A model generated the notes under the pieces. That model saw only the letters and a program-made list of their open reading frames with translations. It was not told the origin of the DNA and ran no database searches. Shown piece after piece: positions 12,194-20,045 of a DNA stretch of 64,000 bases. The first letter of the stretch is position 1; each line of letters opens with the position of its first letter. A program made the position numbers and the translations under genes. Location of the stretch: NCBI RefSeq assembly GCF_000341265.1, contig NZ_ANAE01000105.1, positions 1 to 64,000 of the forward strand, given 5' to 3'. This stretch comes from Nocardiopsis prasina DSM 43845 (lineage in GTDB: Bacteria; Actinomycetota; Actinomycetes; Streptosporangiales; Streptosporangiaceae).

Positions 12194-12553
12194 CTACCGG
12201 TTCACCTGGATGTTGGGGTTGAGGTGCTGGAATCCGTCGATGGGAGCCTGCGCCCTGCCCCCCGTGAAGTCGTCCTCGGCCGACTGGTCCGTGCTGCTGA
12301 CCCGGCTGGCACCGCCGCGGATGTTCGTCGCGAGCGTCGCGGCGTGCGTCTGGACCTGCTCCATGTGGGTGCCGTGCTCCTCGCCGAAGCCGCCCCAGCC
12401 GCCGATCGTCGGGTCGTGGTTGAGCAGGCGCTTGGCCTCGTCGACGGCGTCCTGGAAGTCGCGTGGTAGTTCCCGCAGGTAGGAGGCGGCGTTCTGCGAC
12501 TGCTCGCCCCCGCTGTCGGCGTCCCCGGTGTTGGCCGCCACTTCGCCCGACAT
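12194..12553 (-). CDS. WXG100-like small helical protein
   Basis: 119 residues with two predicted helices flanking a WxG turn: LPRDFQDAVDEAKRLL, then GGWGGFGEEHG, then THMEQVQTHAATLATNI. This is the topology of WXG100/ESAT-6-like secreted proteins. The C-terminal 35 residues are polar and end NPNIQVNR. The start is ATG 12551-12553 (MSGEVAANTG), with GGAGGGG about 10 nt before it; a second in-frame ATG lies 18 nt upstream. First gene of a two-gene unit with the 818-residue protein downstream. Homology is judged from motif and size only. Confidence 0.75.
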   Translation of the reverse strand: MSGEVAANTGDADSGGEQSQNAASYLRELPRDFQDAVDEAKRLLNHDPTIGGWGGFGEEHGTHMEQVQTHAATLATNIRGGASRVSSTDQSAEDDFTGGRAQAPIDGFQHLNPNIQVNR

Positions 12554-12630
12554 GTGCTCACGCCCCTCCATCACGCGCCGGGAACCGTTCCCGGCTGACC
12601 GTGGCACTCCCCAGTCAGTCAGTAGACGCT

Positions 12631-12660
12631 CGGAAGGCCCCGATGGTTCAGGGCCTTCCG
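12631..12660. terminator. Terminator after the medium-chain dehydrogenase gene
   Basis: Perfect 10-bp stem CGGAAGGCCC (12631-12640) with its complement at 12651-12660 and a 10-nt loop, 12 bp past the stop of the minus-strand dehydrogenase. Confidence 0.7.
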
Positions 12661-12672
12661 GTCCCGAACCGG

Positions 12673-13629
12673 CTAGGGAACGAGGACGATCTTGCCGAAC
12701 TGCTCTCCTGCCGCCAGCGCCCGGAAGGCCTCCGGGGCGTCCTTGAGCGGCAGTACCCGGTCGATCACGGGGCGTAGCCCGGTGCGCACGCACATCTCCG
12801 TGAGGCCGACCAGCTCCTCCTTGGTGCCCATCGTGGAGCCGAGCACCCGAAGCTGGAGGAAGAAGACCCGGGTGAGCTCGGCGGAGGGGGCGTCGCCGCT
12901 GGTCGCGCCGCAGGTGACGACGGCGCCACCGGGCTTGAGCGAGTGGATCGAGTGCTTCCAGGTGGCCTGGCCGACGGAGTCGAATACCACGTCCACCTTC
13001 TCCGGAAGCCGTTCTCCTGAGGGCAGCGCCGTGTGCGCGCCCAGTTCGAGGGCGCGGGCGCGCTTGTGCTCGCTCCTGCTCGTGACGTACACGCGGTGCC
13101 CGACCTGCGCGGCCATCGCGACGAGGGCGGCGGAGACCCCTCCCCCGGCGCCCTGCACGAGGACCGTGGAGCCGGGCCGCAGGTCGGCCTTGCCGAAGAG
13201 CATGCTGTAGGCGGTCAGCCAGGCGGTGGGCAGGCAGGCGGCTTCCTCGAAGGACAGCTCCGGGGGCTTGGGGACCAGGTTCTCCCGGGGGACGAGCACC
13301 TTCTCCGCGAGGGTTCCGTCGTGGATCTCCGAGAGCAGGGAGAAGCGCGGGGAGCGGCCCGGCTCGGGCGGTTCGGCGACCACCCCGTGCACGATGACCT
13401 CGTTGCCGTCCTCATCGATGCCCGCGGCGTCGCCGCCGAGGACCATCGGGAGGTGTTCCTCGCGCAGCGCGACCCCGCGCAGGCTCCAGAGGTCGTGGTG
13501 GTTGAGCGCGGCCGCCCTGACCCGGACGGTGGTCCACCCCTCTCGGGGCTCGGGGTCGGGCCGCTCACCCGCCTCCAGCCCGGACAGGGGGTCGTCGAAC
13601 GAGATGCGTGCTGCCGTGATCGCGAACAT
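12673..13629 (-). CDS. Zinc-independent medium-chain dehydrogenase / quinone-oxidoreductase family protein
   Basis: 318 residues of the MDR superfamily. The N-terminal GroES-like fold contains VRAAALNHHDLWSLRG and LGGDAAG; the NAD(P)-binding Rossmann part has VLVQGAGGGVSAALVAMA; the end EAFRALAAGEQFGKIVLVP is typical. The structural-zinc Cys cluster of alcohol dehydrogenases is absent, so a quinone-reductase-like or enoyl-reductase-like member is more likely. Substrate unknown. ATG 13627-13629 was chosen; a GTG three codons upstream is possible. It has its own terminator and is separated from tsaD by another. Confidence 0.88.
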   Translation of the reverse strand: MFAITAARISFDDPLSGLEAGERPDPEPREGWTTVRVRAAALNHHDLWSLRGVALREEHLPMVLGGDAAGIDEDGNEVIVHGVVAEPPEPGRSPRFSLLSEIHDGTLAEKVLVPRENLVPKPPELSFEEAACLPTAWLTAYSMLFGKADLRPGSTVLVQGAGGGVSAALVAMAAQVGHRVYVTSRSEHKRARALELGAHTALPSGERLPEKVDVVFDSVGQATWKHSIHSLKPGGAVVTCGATSGDAPSAELTRVFFLQLRVLGSTMGTKEELVGLTEMCVRTGLRPVIDRVLPLKDAPEAFRALAAGEQFGKIVLVP

Positions 13630-13703
13630 ACCCCGCACCCAACCACAGGCCCCGGGCGGTCCTCCCTGCCGGGTGCGGCGGACCAGAGCACGCCAGGAGA
13701 CGT

Positions 13704-13740
13704 CCGAGCCCCGCCGGACCGGTGGTTCGGCGGGGCTCGG
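13704..13740. terminator. Terminator after tsaD
   Basis: Perfect 13-bp stem (CCGAGCCCCGCCG at 13704-13716 with 13728-13740), 11-nt loop, 18 bp past the tsaD stop. It ends the alr-tsaE-tsaB-rimI-tsaD run. Confidence 0.8.
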
Positions 13741-13758
13741 AGGGGCTCGGAAAGGTCG

Positions 13759-14790
13759 CTACAGGGCCATTGAGGACTCCACCGGCAGGGAGGTGTCGGT
13801 GGCCAGGTCCAGGGTCGACGGCTGAAGGCCAGCCGCCACCACCTCGGCGCCCAGGGCCGCGATCATCGCTCCGTTGTCCGTGCACAGGCGGGGGCGCGGG
13901 ACGCGGAGTTCGATCCCGGCCTCCTGGCAGCGCTGTCCGGCCAGGGCGCGCAGCGCCGAGTTGGCCGCCACGCCTCCGCTGATCACCAGGGTGCTGACGC
14001 CGTGCTCGACGCAGGCGTCGACGGCCTTGCGGGTGAGCACGTCCACCACCGACTCCTGGAAGGCGGCGGCGATGTCGGCGACGACCAGCGGGTCGCCCCG
14101 GCGGTCGGCGTCCTCGACGTGGCGGGCCACGGCGGTCTTCAACCCGGAGAAGGAGAAGTCGTACGTCCCGTCGCCCCACTTGCCGCGCGGGAAGCGCATC
14201 GCCTTCGGGTTGCCCCGCTGGGCGGCCTGGTCGATGGGCGGGCCGCCGGGGTAGGGCAGCTCCAGCAGACGGGCGACCTTGTCGTAGGCCTCCCCTGCGG
14301 CGTCGTCGACGGTGTCGCCGAGCGAGACCACGTCGGTGGCGAGGTCGTTGACCAGGAGCAGCGACGTGTGGCCGCCGGAGACCAGGAGGGCGATCGACGG
14401 CTTGGGCAGGGGTCCGTGGTCCAGCTGGTCCACGGCGACGTGGCCGACCAGGTGGTTGACCCCGTACAGCGGCTTGCCGAGCGCCATCGCGTAGGCCTTG
14501 GCGGCGGACACCCCCACCAGGAGTGCACCGGCCAGGCCGGGCCCGGCGGTCACCGCGACGGCGTCCACGTCGGAGAGCTTCACACCGGCGGAGTCCAGGG
14601 CGCGGCGCACGGTCGGGGTCATGGCCTCCAGGTGGGCGCGGCTGGCCACCTCGGGCACCACGCCGCCGAACCGCACGTGCTGGTCGACGCTGGAGGCGAC
14701 CGACTCGCCCAGCAGCTCGCAGCCCCGGACCAGCGCCACGCCGGTCTCGTCGCAGGACGACTCGATCCCCAGGATCAACGGCTCACTCAT
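13759..14790 (-). CDS. tsaD: tRNA N6-threonylcarbamoyladenosine transferase TsaD
   Basis: Transfers the threonylcarbamoyl group to A37 of ANN-decoding tRNAs, working with TsaB and TsaE. 343 residues; N-terminal [16 protein letters not shown], the metal-binding pair in [10 protein letters not shown], and the ASKHA signature [13 protein letters not shown] are present. The start overlaps the end of rimI by 8 bp, so translation is probably coupled. It is the last gene of a run containing the complete TsaB/TsaE/TsaD set; TsaC is not in the window. Confidence 0.97.
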   Translation of the reverse strand: MSEPLILGIESSCDETGVALVRGCELLGESVASSVDQHVRFGGVVPEVASRAHLEAMTPTVRRALDSAGVKLSDVDAVAVTAGPGLAGALLVGVSAAKAYAMALGKPLYGVNHLVGHVAVDQLDHGPLPKPSIALLVSGGHTSLLLVNDLATDVVSLGDTVDDAAGEAYDKVARLLELPYPGGPPIDQAAQRGNPKAMRFPRGKWGDGTYDFSFSGLKTAVARHVEDADRRGDPLVVADIAAAFQESVVDVLTRKAVDACVEHGVSTLVISGGVAANSALRALAGQRCQEAGIELRVPRPRLCTDNGAMIAALGAEVVAAGLQPSTLDLATDTSLPVESSMAL

Positions 14791-15256
14791 GGCTCCCCTT
14801 CTCCGCGACGCGGCGCATGACGATGGCGTCCGCCCCCTTGTAGTAGCCCCGGCGCACGCCGATCGCCTGGAAGCCGAAACGTGTGTAGAGGTCCTGGGCG
14901 CGCGGGTTGTCCGAGCGCACCTCCAGGAACATGTGGGTGACGCCCCGGGCGGCGGCCTGGTCGAGGAGTTCGGTGAGCAGGGCCCGACCGATCCCCCTGC
15001 CCCACGCGTCCTCCGCGACGGCCATGGTCTGGACGTCCCCCTCGGGCGGGACGAACCGCAGCCCGGCGTAGCCGACGATCCCGGACTCGGCCTCGGCCAC
15101 CACGTAGTGGCGGGTGGACGCCTCGCCCAGCTCGTCGCGGAACATGCCCTCGCTCCACGCGTCGAGCGGGAACAGGGCGCGTTCCAGTTCCAGGACGGCA
15201 GGGACGTCGGCGGCGGTCATCCGGCGCAGTCCCACCGGCGCGGTCACCTCACCCAC
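14783..15256 (-). CDS. rimI: Ribosomal protein bS18 N-alpha-acetyltransferase RimI
   Basis: GNAT acetyltransferase of 157 residues. The acetyl-CoA site is [19 protein letters not shown], followed by [20 protein letters not shown] and the ending [13 protein letters not shown] typical of RimI. It acetylates the N-terminus of ribosomal protein S18 in enteric bacteria; in actinobacteria the substrate range is less certain. It overlaps tsaB by 13 bp and tsaD by 8 bp, the conserved bacterial tsaB-rimI-tsaD arrangement. Confidence 0.95.
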   Translation of the reverse strand: MGEVTAPVGLRRMTAADVPAVLELERALFPLDAWSEGMFRDELGEASTRHYVVAEAESGIVGYAGLRFVPPEGDVQTMAVAEDAWGRGIGRALLTELLDQAAARGVTHMFLEVRSDNPRAQDLYTRFGFQAIGVRRGYYKGADAIVMRRVAEKGSHE

Positions 15257-15930
15257 TGGCGGACCTTCTTCGGGGCGCCGGGCTCGACCGCGTCGGGACG
15301 GCGCAGGTAGAGCGGGGTGGGCTCGGGCAGCTTCTCACCTCGGTGCAGGCGCAGCAGGGCGAGTTCGGCCATCGCGGCGGCGTCCGGGTGGAGCGGTTCC
15401 AGGGCGGCGGTGTCCTCGGGGTCGGCGCCCAGCACCTCGGCGTACATCCGGGCGCCGTCGCCGACCAGCGGCAGGCCCTCGGTGTCGATCTCGGCGGGCC
15501 GGTCGACGTGGACCTCCCCCACCCGCGTGAGGTGGTCGTCGTAACGCGCCCAGAACACCTCCTTGCGGCGGGCGTCGGTCATGCCCAGGAACGGCCCGGT
15601 GCGCCGGGTGGCGAAGGCCAGGGCGTCCAGCGTGGTCACCCCGTGGCAGGGGACGTCCAGCGCGTCGGCCAGGGCGTACGCGGTGGCCAGACCGACCCGG
15701 AGACCGGTGTAGGGGCCGGGGCCCATGCCGACCGCGATGTGGTCGAGGTCGCCCAGCACCAGACCGGCCTCGGTGAGCAGGTCCTGGACGGTGGGCGCGA
15801 GGAGTTCGCCGTGGCGGCGGGCGTCCACCGAGCTGGCGCTGGCGCGCAGCAGGAAGGAGCCGTCGGGGGTGGTCTCCCCGATGGCGGCGGTGACCGCCGG
15901 GGTGGCGGTGTCGAAGGCCAGGAGAAGCAC
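15244..15930 (-). CDS. tsaB: TsaB, partner of TsaD in t6A synthesis
   Basis: 228-residue ASKHA-fold protein. The N-terminus LLLAFDTATPAVTAAIG and the core motif VGMGPGPYTGLRVGLATA are diagnostic. It is catalytically inactive on its own and forms the TsaB-TsaD heterodimer that receives threonylcarbamoyl-AMP. The start ATG 15930 lies 12 bp after the tsaE stop. The C-terminus carries LYLRRPDAVEPGAP. Confidence 0.96.
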   Translation of the reverse strand: MLLLAFDTATPAVTAAIGETTPDGSFLLRASASSVDARRHGELLAPTVQDLLTEAGLVLGDLDHIAVGMGPGPYTGLRVGLATAYALADALDVPCHGVTTLDALAFATRRTGPFLGMTDARRKEVFWARYDDHLTRVGEVHVDRPAEIDTEGLPLVGDGARMYAEVLGADPEDTAALEPLHPDAAAMAELALLRLHRGEKLPEPTPLYLRRPDAVEPGAPKKVRQWVR

Positions 15931-15942
15931 GGGTGTTCCGCC

Positions 15943-16449
15943 CTATCCGTTCCCGGCGGCGGTGCCGGGGAGGTCGATGTCGGTCCACCGGGCGCCGATG
16001 GGGCGCAGGTGGACGGTGCGGGTGTCGTCGGGGTGGCGTTCGATCCGGATCTCCAAGCGGTCGTCGGCCAGTCCCTCGGCCACGCCCTCACCCCACTCGA
16101 CGACGGTGACCGACTCGGGGAGGGTCATGTCCAGGTCGATGTCGTCGACCTCGTCGGGGCCGCCGAGCCGGTAGGCGTCCACGTGCACGAGGGCGGGACC
16201 GCCGACCAGGGACGGGTGGATTCTGGAGATGACGAAGGTGGGCGAGGTGACCGACCCTCGCACGCCAAGGCCCTGTCCGAGCCCCTGCGTGAGGGTGGTC
16301 TTGCCCGCTCCCAGCGGCCCGGAGAGGATCAGCAGGTCCCCGGGGCGGGAGAGGGCGGCGAGGTCACGGCCCAGAACGCGCATGTCCTCGTCCGTCGCGG
16401 CGGTGACCGCGTGGACGTGGGACGCGGTGGTGGCTGTGGTGTCTGTCAT
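15943..16449 (-). CDS. tsaE: TsaE, ATPase of the t6A complex
   Basis: 168 residues. The P-loop GPLGAGKTTLTQGLGQGLG, the following switch SPTFVISRI, the aspartate-containing HVDAYRL and the end-of-core motif VEWGEGVAEGLADDRLEI identify TsaE, whose ATP hydrolysis resets the TsaB-TsaD complex. ATG 16447-16449 was chosen; an in-frame GTG lies three codons upstream. It stands between alr (111 bp upstream) and tsaB. Confidence 0.95.
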   Translation of the reverse strand: MTDTTATTASHVHAVTAATDEDMRVLGRDLAALSRPGDLLILSGPLGAGKTTLTQGLGQGLGVRGSVTSPTFVISRIHPSLVGGPALVHVDAYRLGGPDEVDDIDLDMTLPESVTVVEWGEGVAEGLADDRLEIRIERHPDDTRTVHLRPIGARWTDIDLPGTAAGNG

Positions 16450-16560
16450 CGCTCTCACAGGTTGGTCCGTGTGGTGGTCAGCGTCGGAGCGCGCCGAAGG
16501 TCCCTCTTCACCCAGGTTAGGCCGGGTGGGGAAGGTTCGTGACCGATATCGGGGAGTGCG

Positions 16561-17688
16561 TCAGGCCCCGCCCACGTACTCGCGGGGCACCCTGGCGCCG
16601 ATCCGCGTGATGATCTCGTACGGGATGGTGTCCAGGACGTCGGCCCAGTCCTGCGCGGTGGGCACCGCCCGATCCGCGCTCGGGTCGCCGAACAGTACCG
16701 CGAGGTCGCCCGCCTTCACCGGGTCGTCCCCCATATCCACAACGAACTGGTCCATGCAGACTGTTCCCGCGATGGTGCGGCGGGCGCCGCCCACGAGGAG
16801 GGGGCCCCGGTTGGTGGCCGCGCGGGGCACGCCGTCCGCGTAGCCGAGCGGCACCAGGGCCAGGGTGGTCTCGTCCTTGGTGACGTAACGGTGCCCGTAG
16901 GAGACCCCGCTGCCTGCGGGGACGCGCTTGGTGAGCGCGATGCTCGACTCGAAGGTCATCGCGGGACGCAATCCGGGCACACCAAAACCCGGAATCGGGC
17001 TGAGACCATAACTCGCGATTCCGGCCCGGACGAGATCGAACCTCGCCTCGGGCAGGGTCAGCAGCGCGGCCGAATTGGAGATGTGCCGAACCTCCGGGGT
17101 CAGCCCCGCCTTGTCCGCCACCATGAGGGCCTCGTGGAAAACGTCCAGCTGTGCCTGGATCGACGGGTGGCCGGGCTCGTCCGCGCAGGCGAAGTGCGAC
17201 CACACACCGGTGACCCGGACGGCGCCCTCCTCCTCCGCGCGCGCGGCCGCCTCGACCACGGACGCCCACTCGCGCCGGGTCACACCGCCCCGGTTCAGGC
17301 CGGTGTCCGCCTTGAGCTGGACCCGCGCGACCCGGCCCAGGCGGCGGGCCTCGGAGACCACGGTGTCCAGGACGGCGCGGTCGCTGATCCCGAGGTCGAT
17401 GTCGGCCTCGATCGCCTCACCGACGGGCTCCCCCGGGGGGATGATCCAGGACATCACCGGCACCGTGATGCCCGCCCCACGCAGCTCCAGCCCCTCCTTG
17501 ATGAGCGCGGTCCCCAACCAGGAGGCACCGCCCGCGATCAGCGCACGCGCGGCCGGAAGGATCCCGTGGCCGTAGCCGTCGGCCTTGACCACCCCCATGA
17601 GGGGCGTCCCCCCGGCCGATTCACGGAGCAGCCGGGCGTTGGAGGTGATCGCGTCGAGATCGACGCGAGCGTGCGCGAAAGGAGCCAT
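16561..17688 (-). CDS. alr: Alanine racemase
   Basis: PLP enzyme making D-alanine for peptidoglycan, 375 residues. The PLP lysine is in VVKADGYGHG near the N-terminus and the catalytic tyrosine in SYGHRY; AGTVCMDQFVVDMGD is the conserved C-terminal signature. The start is ATG 17686-17688 (MAPFAHARVDLDAI), with no good ribosome site, so a leaderless or non-canonical start is possible. The open frame runs on upstream but that sequence is not homologous. First gene of the run into the tsa genes; a membrane-protein gene diverges 90 bp away. Confidence 0.95.
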   Translation of the reverse strand: MAPFAHARVDLDAITSNARLLRESAGGTPLMGVVKADGYGHGILPAARALIAGGASWLGTALIKEGLELRGAGITVPVMSWIIPPGEPVGEAIEADIDLGISDRAVLDTVVSEARRLGRVARVQLKADTGLNRGGVTRREWASVVEAAARAEEEGAVRVTGVWSHFACADEPGHPSIQAQLDVFHEALMVADKAGLTPEVRHISNSAALLTLPEARFDLVRAGIASYGLSPIPGFGVPGLRPAMTFESSIALTKRVPAGSGVSYGHRYVTKDETTLALVPLGYADGVPRAATNRGPLLVGGARRTIAGTVCMDQFVVDMGDDPVKAGDLAVLFGDPSADRAVPTAQDWADVLDTIPYEIITRIGARVPREYVGGA

Positions 17689-17778
17689 GACCACAGTGTT
17701 CCACGCGTGGGTTACCGCTGCGGAGCTGCGGGTATGTGGCCTACGACCGAGTTCGAGCCCTATTTTGGGGATATCGGT

Positions 17779-18411
17779 ATGAACGAAATCGGAAGTGAAC
17801 GAGCCGTCAACGTGACCCGGCTCTGGTCCGGCGGACTGGCCACCGCGGTGGTCGCCGCACTGGTCATCTTCGCGGGCACCCTGGTGGTTCGCGGGATCTT
17901 CGGCATTCCGGTGCTCGCACCGGAGGAGGCCGGACACCTCGGGGACGCCGGGACGGTCGGTTACGCGCTCCTGGCGGGGGTGGTCGCCCTGCTGGCGACC
18001 GCGCTGCTGCACCTGCTGCTGCTGTCCGCACCCCGGGCGCTCTCGTTCTTCGGCTGGATCGTCGGTCTGGCCACGGCCATCGCGGCCGTCACGCCCTTCA
18101 CACAGGGCGCCGAGATCTCCAGCCAGATCGCCACGGGTCTGATCAACCTGGTCTGCGGTATCGCCATCGCCTCACTGCTGCGCGGTGTCGGGCGGACCGC
18201 GGTCGTCAGCCGGGTTCCCCGGCAGGCCAGGAGTGACGGGGGCCCGGCCCTGAGGCACGAGGGCGTCCTGCCCGACGTCGGACAGCGGGAGTACGACCCC
18301 ACGCGCTACCGCGCGATGGAGGAGGACGCCGACTACGACGCCGCTCGCGGCCGCGCGGAGGCCCAGCGGGCGGAGGAGGACCGCGCCCGTCACGGCACGC
18401 GCGACGACTGA
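17779..18411 (+). CDS. Four-pass membrane protein, DUF6069-like, with charged C-terminal tail
   Basis: 210 residues. Four hydrophobic segments at about residues 15-37, 52-80, 88-108 and 115-133 contain GYALLAGVVALLATALLHLL and LINLVCGIAIASLL. Their spacing and the TPFTQGAEISSQIATG loop match the actinobacterial DUF6069 family (uncharacterised). The final 75 residues are hydrophilic, ending in a run of Arg, Glu and Ala (AEAQRAEEDRARH), probably cytoplasmic. It diverges from alr. Function unknown. Confidence 0.75.
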   Translation: MNEIGSERAVNVTRLWSGGLATAVVAALVIFAGTLVVRGIFGIPVLAPEEAGHLGDAGTVGYALLAGVVALLATALLHLLLLSAPRALSFFGWIVGLATAIAAVTPFTQGAEISSQIATGLINLVCGIAIASLLRGVGRTAVVSRVPRQARSDGGPALRHEGVLPDVGQREYDPTRYRAMEEDADYDAARGRAEAQRAEEDRARHGTRDD

Positions 18412-18430
18412 CCGAGAACGCGACACCGCC

Positions 18431-18461
18431 GGGGGCGGGGGCCCAAGAGGGCCCCGCCCCC
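18431..18461. terminator. Terminator after the membrane-protein gene
   Basis: G/C stem of about 13 bp with one bulge and a short AAGA loop, 20 bp beyond the stop. It insulates the following island. Confidence 0.7.
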
Positions 18462-18580
18462 TTCGCGTGCCAGGATGCGCAGTGCGCAGCCTCGTCGAAC
18501 CAGCCGACGCGCCCCCGCGTCGAACCGTTCAGCCCCCTGAAAGAAGCAGCCCTCCGCCCCCGACAGGAGAGCCCACCCCC

Positions 18581-19501
18581 ATGAACCAACCCCCACAGAG
18601 TCCCGACTCCCAAGCACAACAGAGCGTAAAGGAAGAAAAGGCCACCCAACTGGAGGACACGCTCCGTTGGGCCGGTATGAGCGACCGTGGGATCGAGAAG
18701 CTTCGGAACGGCGAGGACCGGACCGGACCAGGCTGGCAACGCCTGGCCAAAGCGGTACAAAACAAATATCCCACCATGGGGCGTGAGTCGAAGGAAGCCG
18801 ACGCCGTCCGCCCAGCTGTCCTCGAAAGTCTTCGCTTCGCTTACAAGGGAGGCTCCAGCCTCCAGGAGCTCGCATACAGATACGAATATTACAAGGCCCT
18901 CTACGACGAACAAAGAAAGGATGTCTTTGACAACAGAAACGACCTGTCAAATACAGAGAAGTACGCCCTAACCCACAGAAGACTGGCCACCACCGACGTT
19001 CAGGGGATTCTCGACGCAGATACTGAAATAATTCAAAGCGAGCGGACGAACAAAAAAGTCGAGATCGACCTCGAAGCCAGCGACGAAGATGTTGTGGCCT
19101 CTATTCGCAGCCAGGCCGAAGAAATCGGAATGGGCCACGATACCTCAACTGCCTACCATGCCAGAAAACACTTCCTCGAACTACCCAAGGAGGAACAGAA
19201 GGGACACCCCGTCGCTGCCTACCTCAAGAGCCTGGCGACGACGATTCGAGAAGGCGAAGTCAGTAGCTTCGACAGACTAGACGAGGGCAGAGCAGCCGGC
19301 CTGACCATGGACCGCCCTCTGGCCCGCAATAAAAATGGTCCGCCGAAGAAGCCCGATGCGCGCAACAGAGAATCCAAAGATGATAGACCAGAGACATCCA
19401 TACTTCGCGCGAGGATTTTTGTCCGCCCTCAAACAGGTGCCGTCGCTCCCACTCACATGAGACAGAAATCAGACAGGAGCAACGATCATGAACGAGGTTA
19501 A
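18581..19501 (+). CDS. Candidate toxin-like protein with KH-containing nuclease-type domain
   Basis: 306 residues, not recognised as a named family. Residues 1-155 are helical and charged (EEKATQLEDTLRWAG, GSSLQELAYRYEYYKALYDEQ). Residues about 165-306 contain AYHARKHFLELP (His193, Lys196, His197), then AAYLKSLATTIREG, then a strand-rich end ILRARIFVRPQTGAVAPTH. The order His/KH helix, AYL..A.TI.G helix, then beta strands ending in a Thr/Gly turn is that of BECR-fold RNases (barnase-EndoU-colicin E5/D-RelE group) in polymorphic toxins; this is inference. GC is about 50% over 18901-19140 (121 of 240 bases), far below its surroundings, suggesting transfer. The start is ATG 18581, with AGGAG about 11 nt upstream. 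It overlaps the next gene by 14 bp. Confidence 0.75.
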   Translation: MNQPPQSPDSQAQQSVKEEKATQLEDTLRWAGMSDRGIEKLRNGEDRTGPGWQRLAKAVQNKYPTMGRESKEADAVRPAVLESLRFAYKGGSSLQELAYRYEYYKALYDEQRKDVFDNRNDLSNTEKYALTHRRLATTDVQGILDADTEIIQSERTNKKVEIDLEASDEDVVASIRSQAEEIGMGHDTSTAYHARKHFLELPKEEQKGHPVAAYLKSLATTIREGEVSSFDRLDEGRAAGLTMDRPLARNKNGPPKKPDARNRESKDDRPETSILRARIFVRPQTGAVAPTHMRQKSDRSNDHERG

Positions 19502-20045
19502 CCAAGAAGAGGCCGTGATTGTACGCCTCCTCGAAAGCACCTCCGCACAAACCAACGGAACCGTAATCGCGCAGATCTTCGATGAGGCCTTGGATCGACT
19601 TGTCACTCAGTGGGCATATAACCGGATCGATGATCGACAGTGGACTCCAGGGTTTGCGGAAAAGGTGTCCGATCTCGTTCGGTCGACGAGAAATCGGCAG
19701 GGCTTCATGTCCTACGTCGGCAAGTGTGAGATGCTCGCACTGCGAAGCATGCAGGACGGCTTCGAGCGCTCCTGCTACTACCGGAGCCATATACAGGTTC
19801 TCGTCGAAGAATTCGTTCCGTTCGCTGAACTTGTGCATCCAGCTGACGTGGGCACACTGGCACAAATTGACGAACTGTACGTCAATGACGCCAACGAGAT
19901 CCCGCCCATCCCTTCGGAGGACATTCCGTCCTGGGTGCCCGAGTCCCACTGGTGGTGGCGGGCTCCCACTCGCCTTGACATGAGTCAGCAGGAAATCGAC
20001 GAGAAGCTCCACGACTACTACGCCGAGGACTGGGAAACCCGATGA
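19488..20045 (+). CDS. Unknown protein with C-terminal VPExHWWWRAP motif; possible immunity partner
   Basis: 185 residues, acidic, helical, no signal peptide or membrane segment. Near residues 150-160 it carries VPESHWWWRAP, repeated almost exactly at the C-terminus of the next protein. The region around YVGKCEMLALRSMQDGFE resembles WYAACLYRSMLENLFEGF of that neighbour. The start lies inside the end of the toxin-like gene (14-bp overlap) and the stop overlaps the next start (ATGA), so three proteins are probably made from one message. The position directly after a toxin-like gene suggests immunity or antitoxin; that is inference only. GC is intermediate between the first gene and the chromosome. 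Confidence 0.75.
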   Translation: MNEVNQEEAVIVRLLESTSAQTNGTVIAQIFDEALDRLVTQWAYNRIDDRQWTPGFAEKVSDLVRSTRNRQGFMSYVGKCEMLALRSMQDGFERSCYYRSHIQVLVEEFVPFAELVHPADVGTLAQIDELYVNDANEIPPIPSEDIPSWVPESHWWWRAPTRLDMSQQEIDEKLHDYYAEDWETR

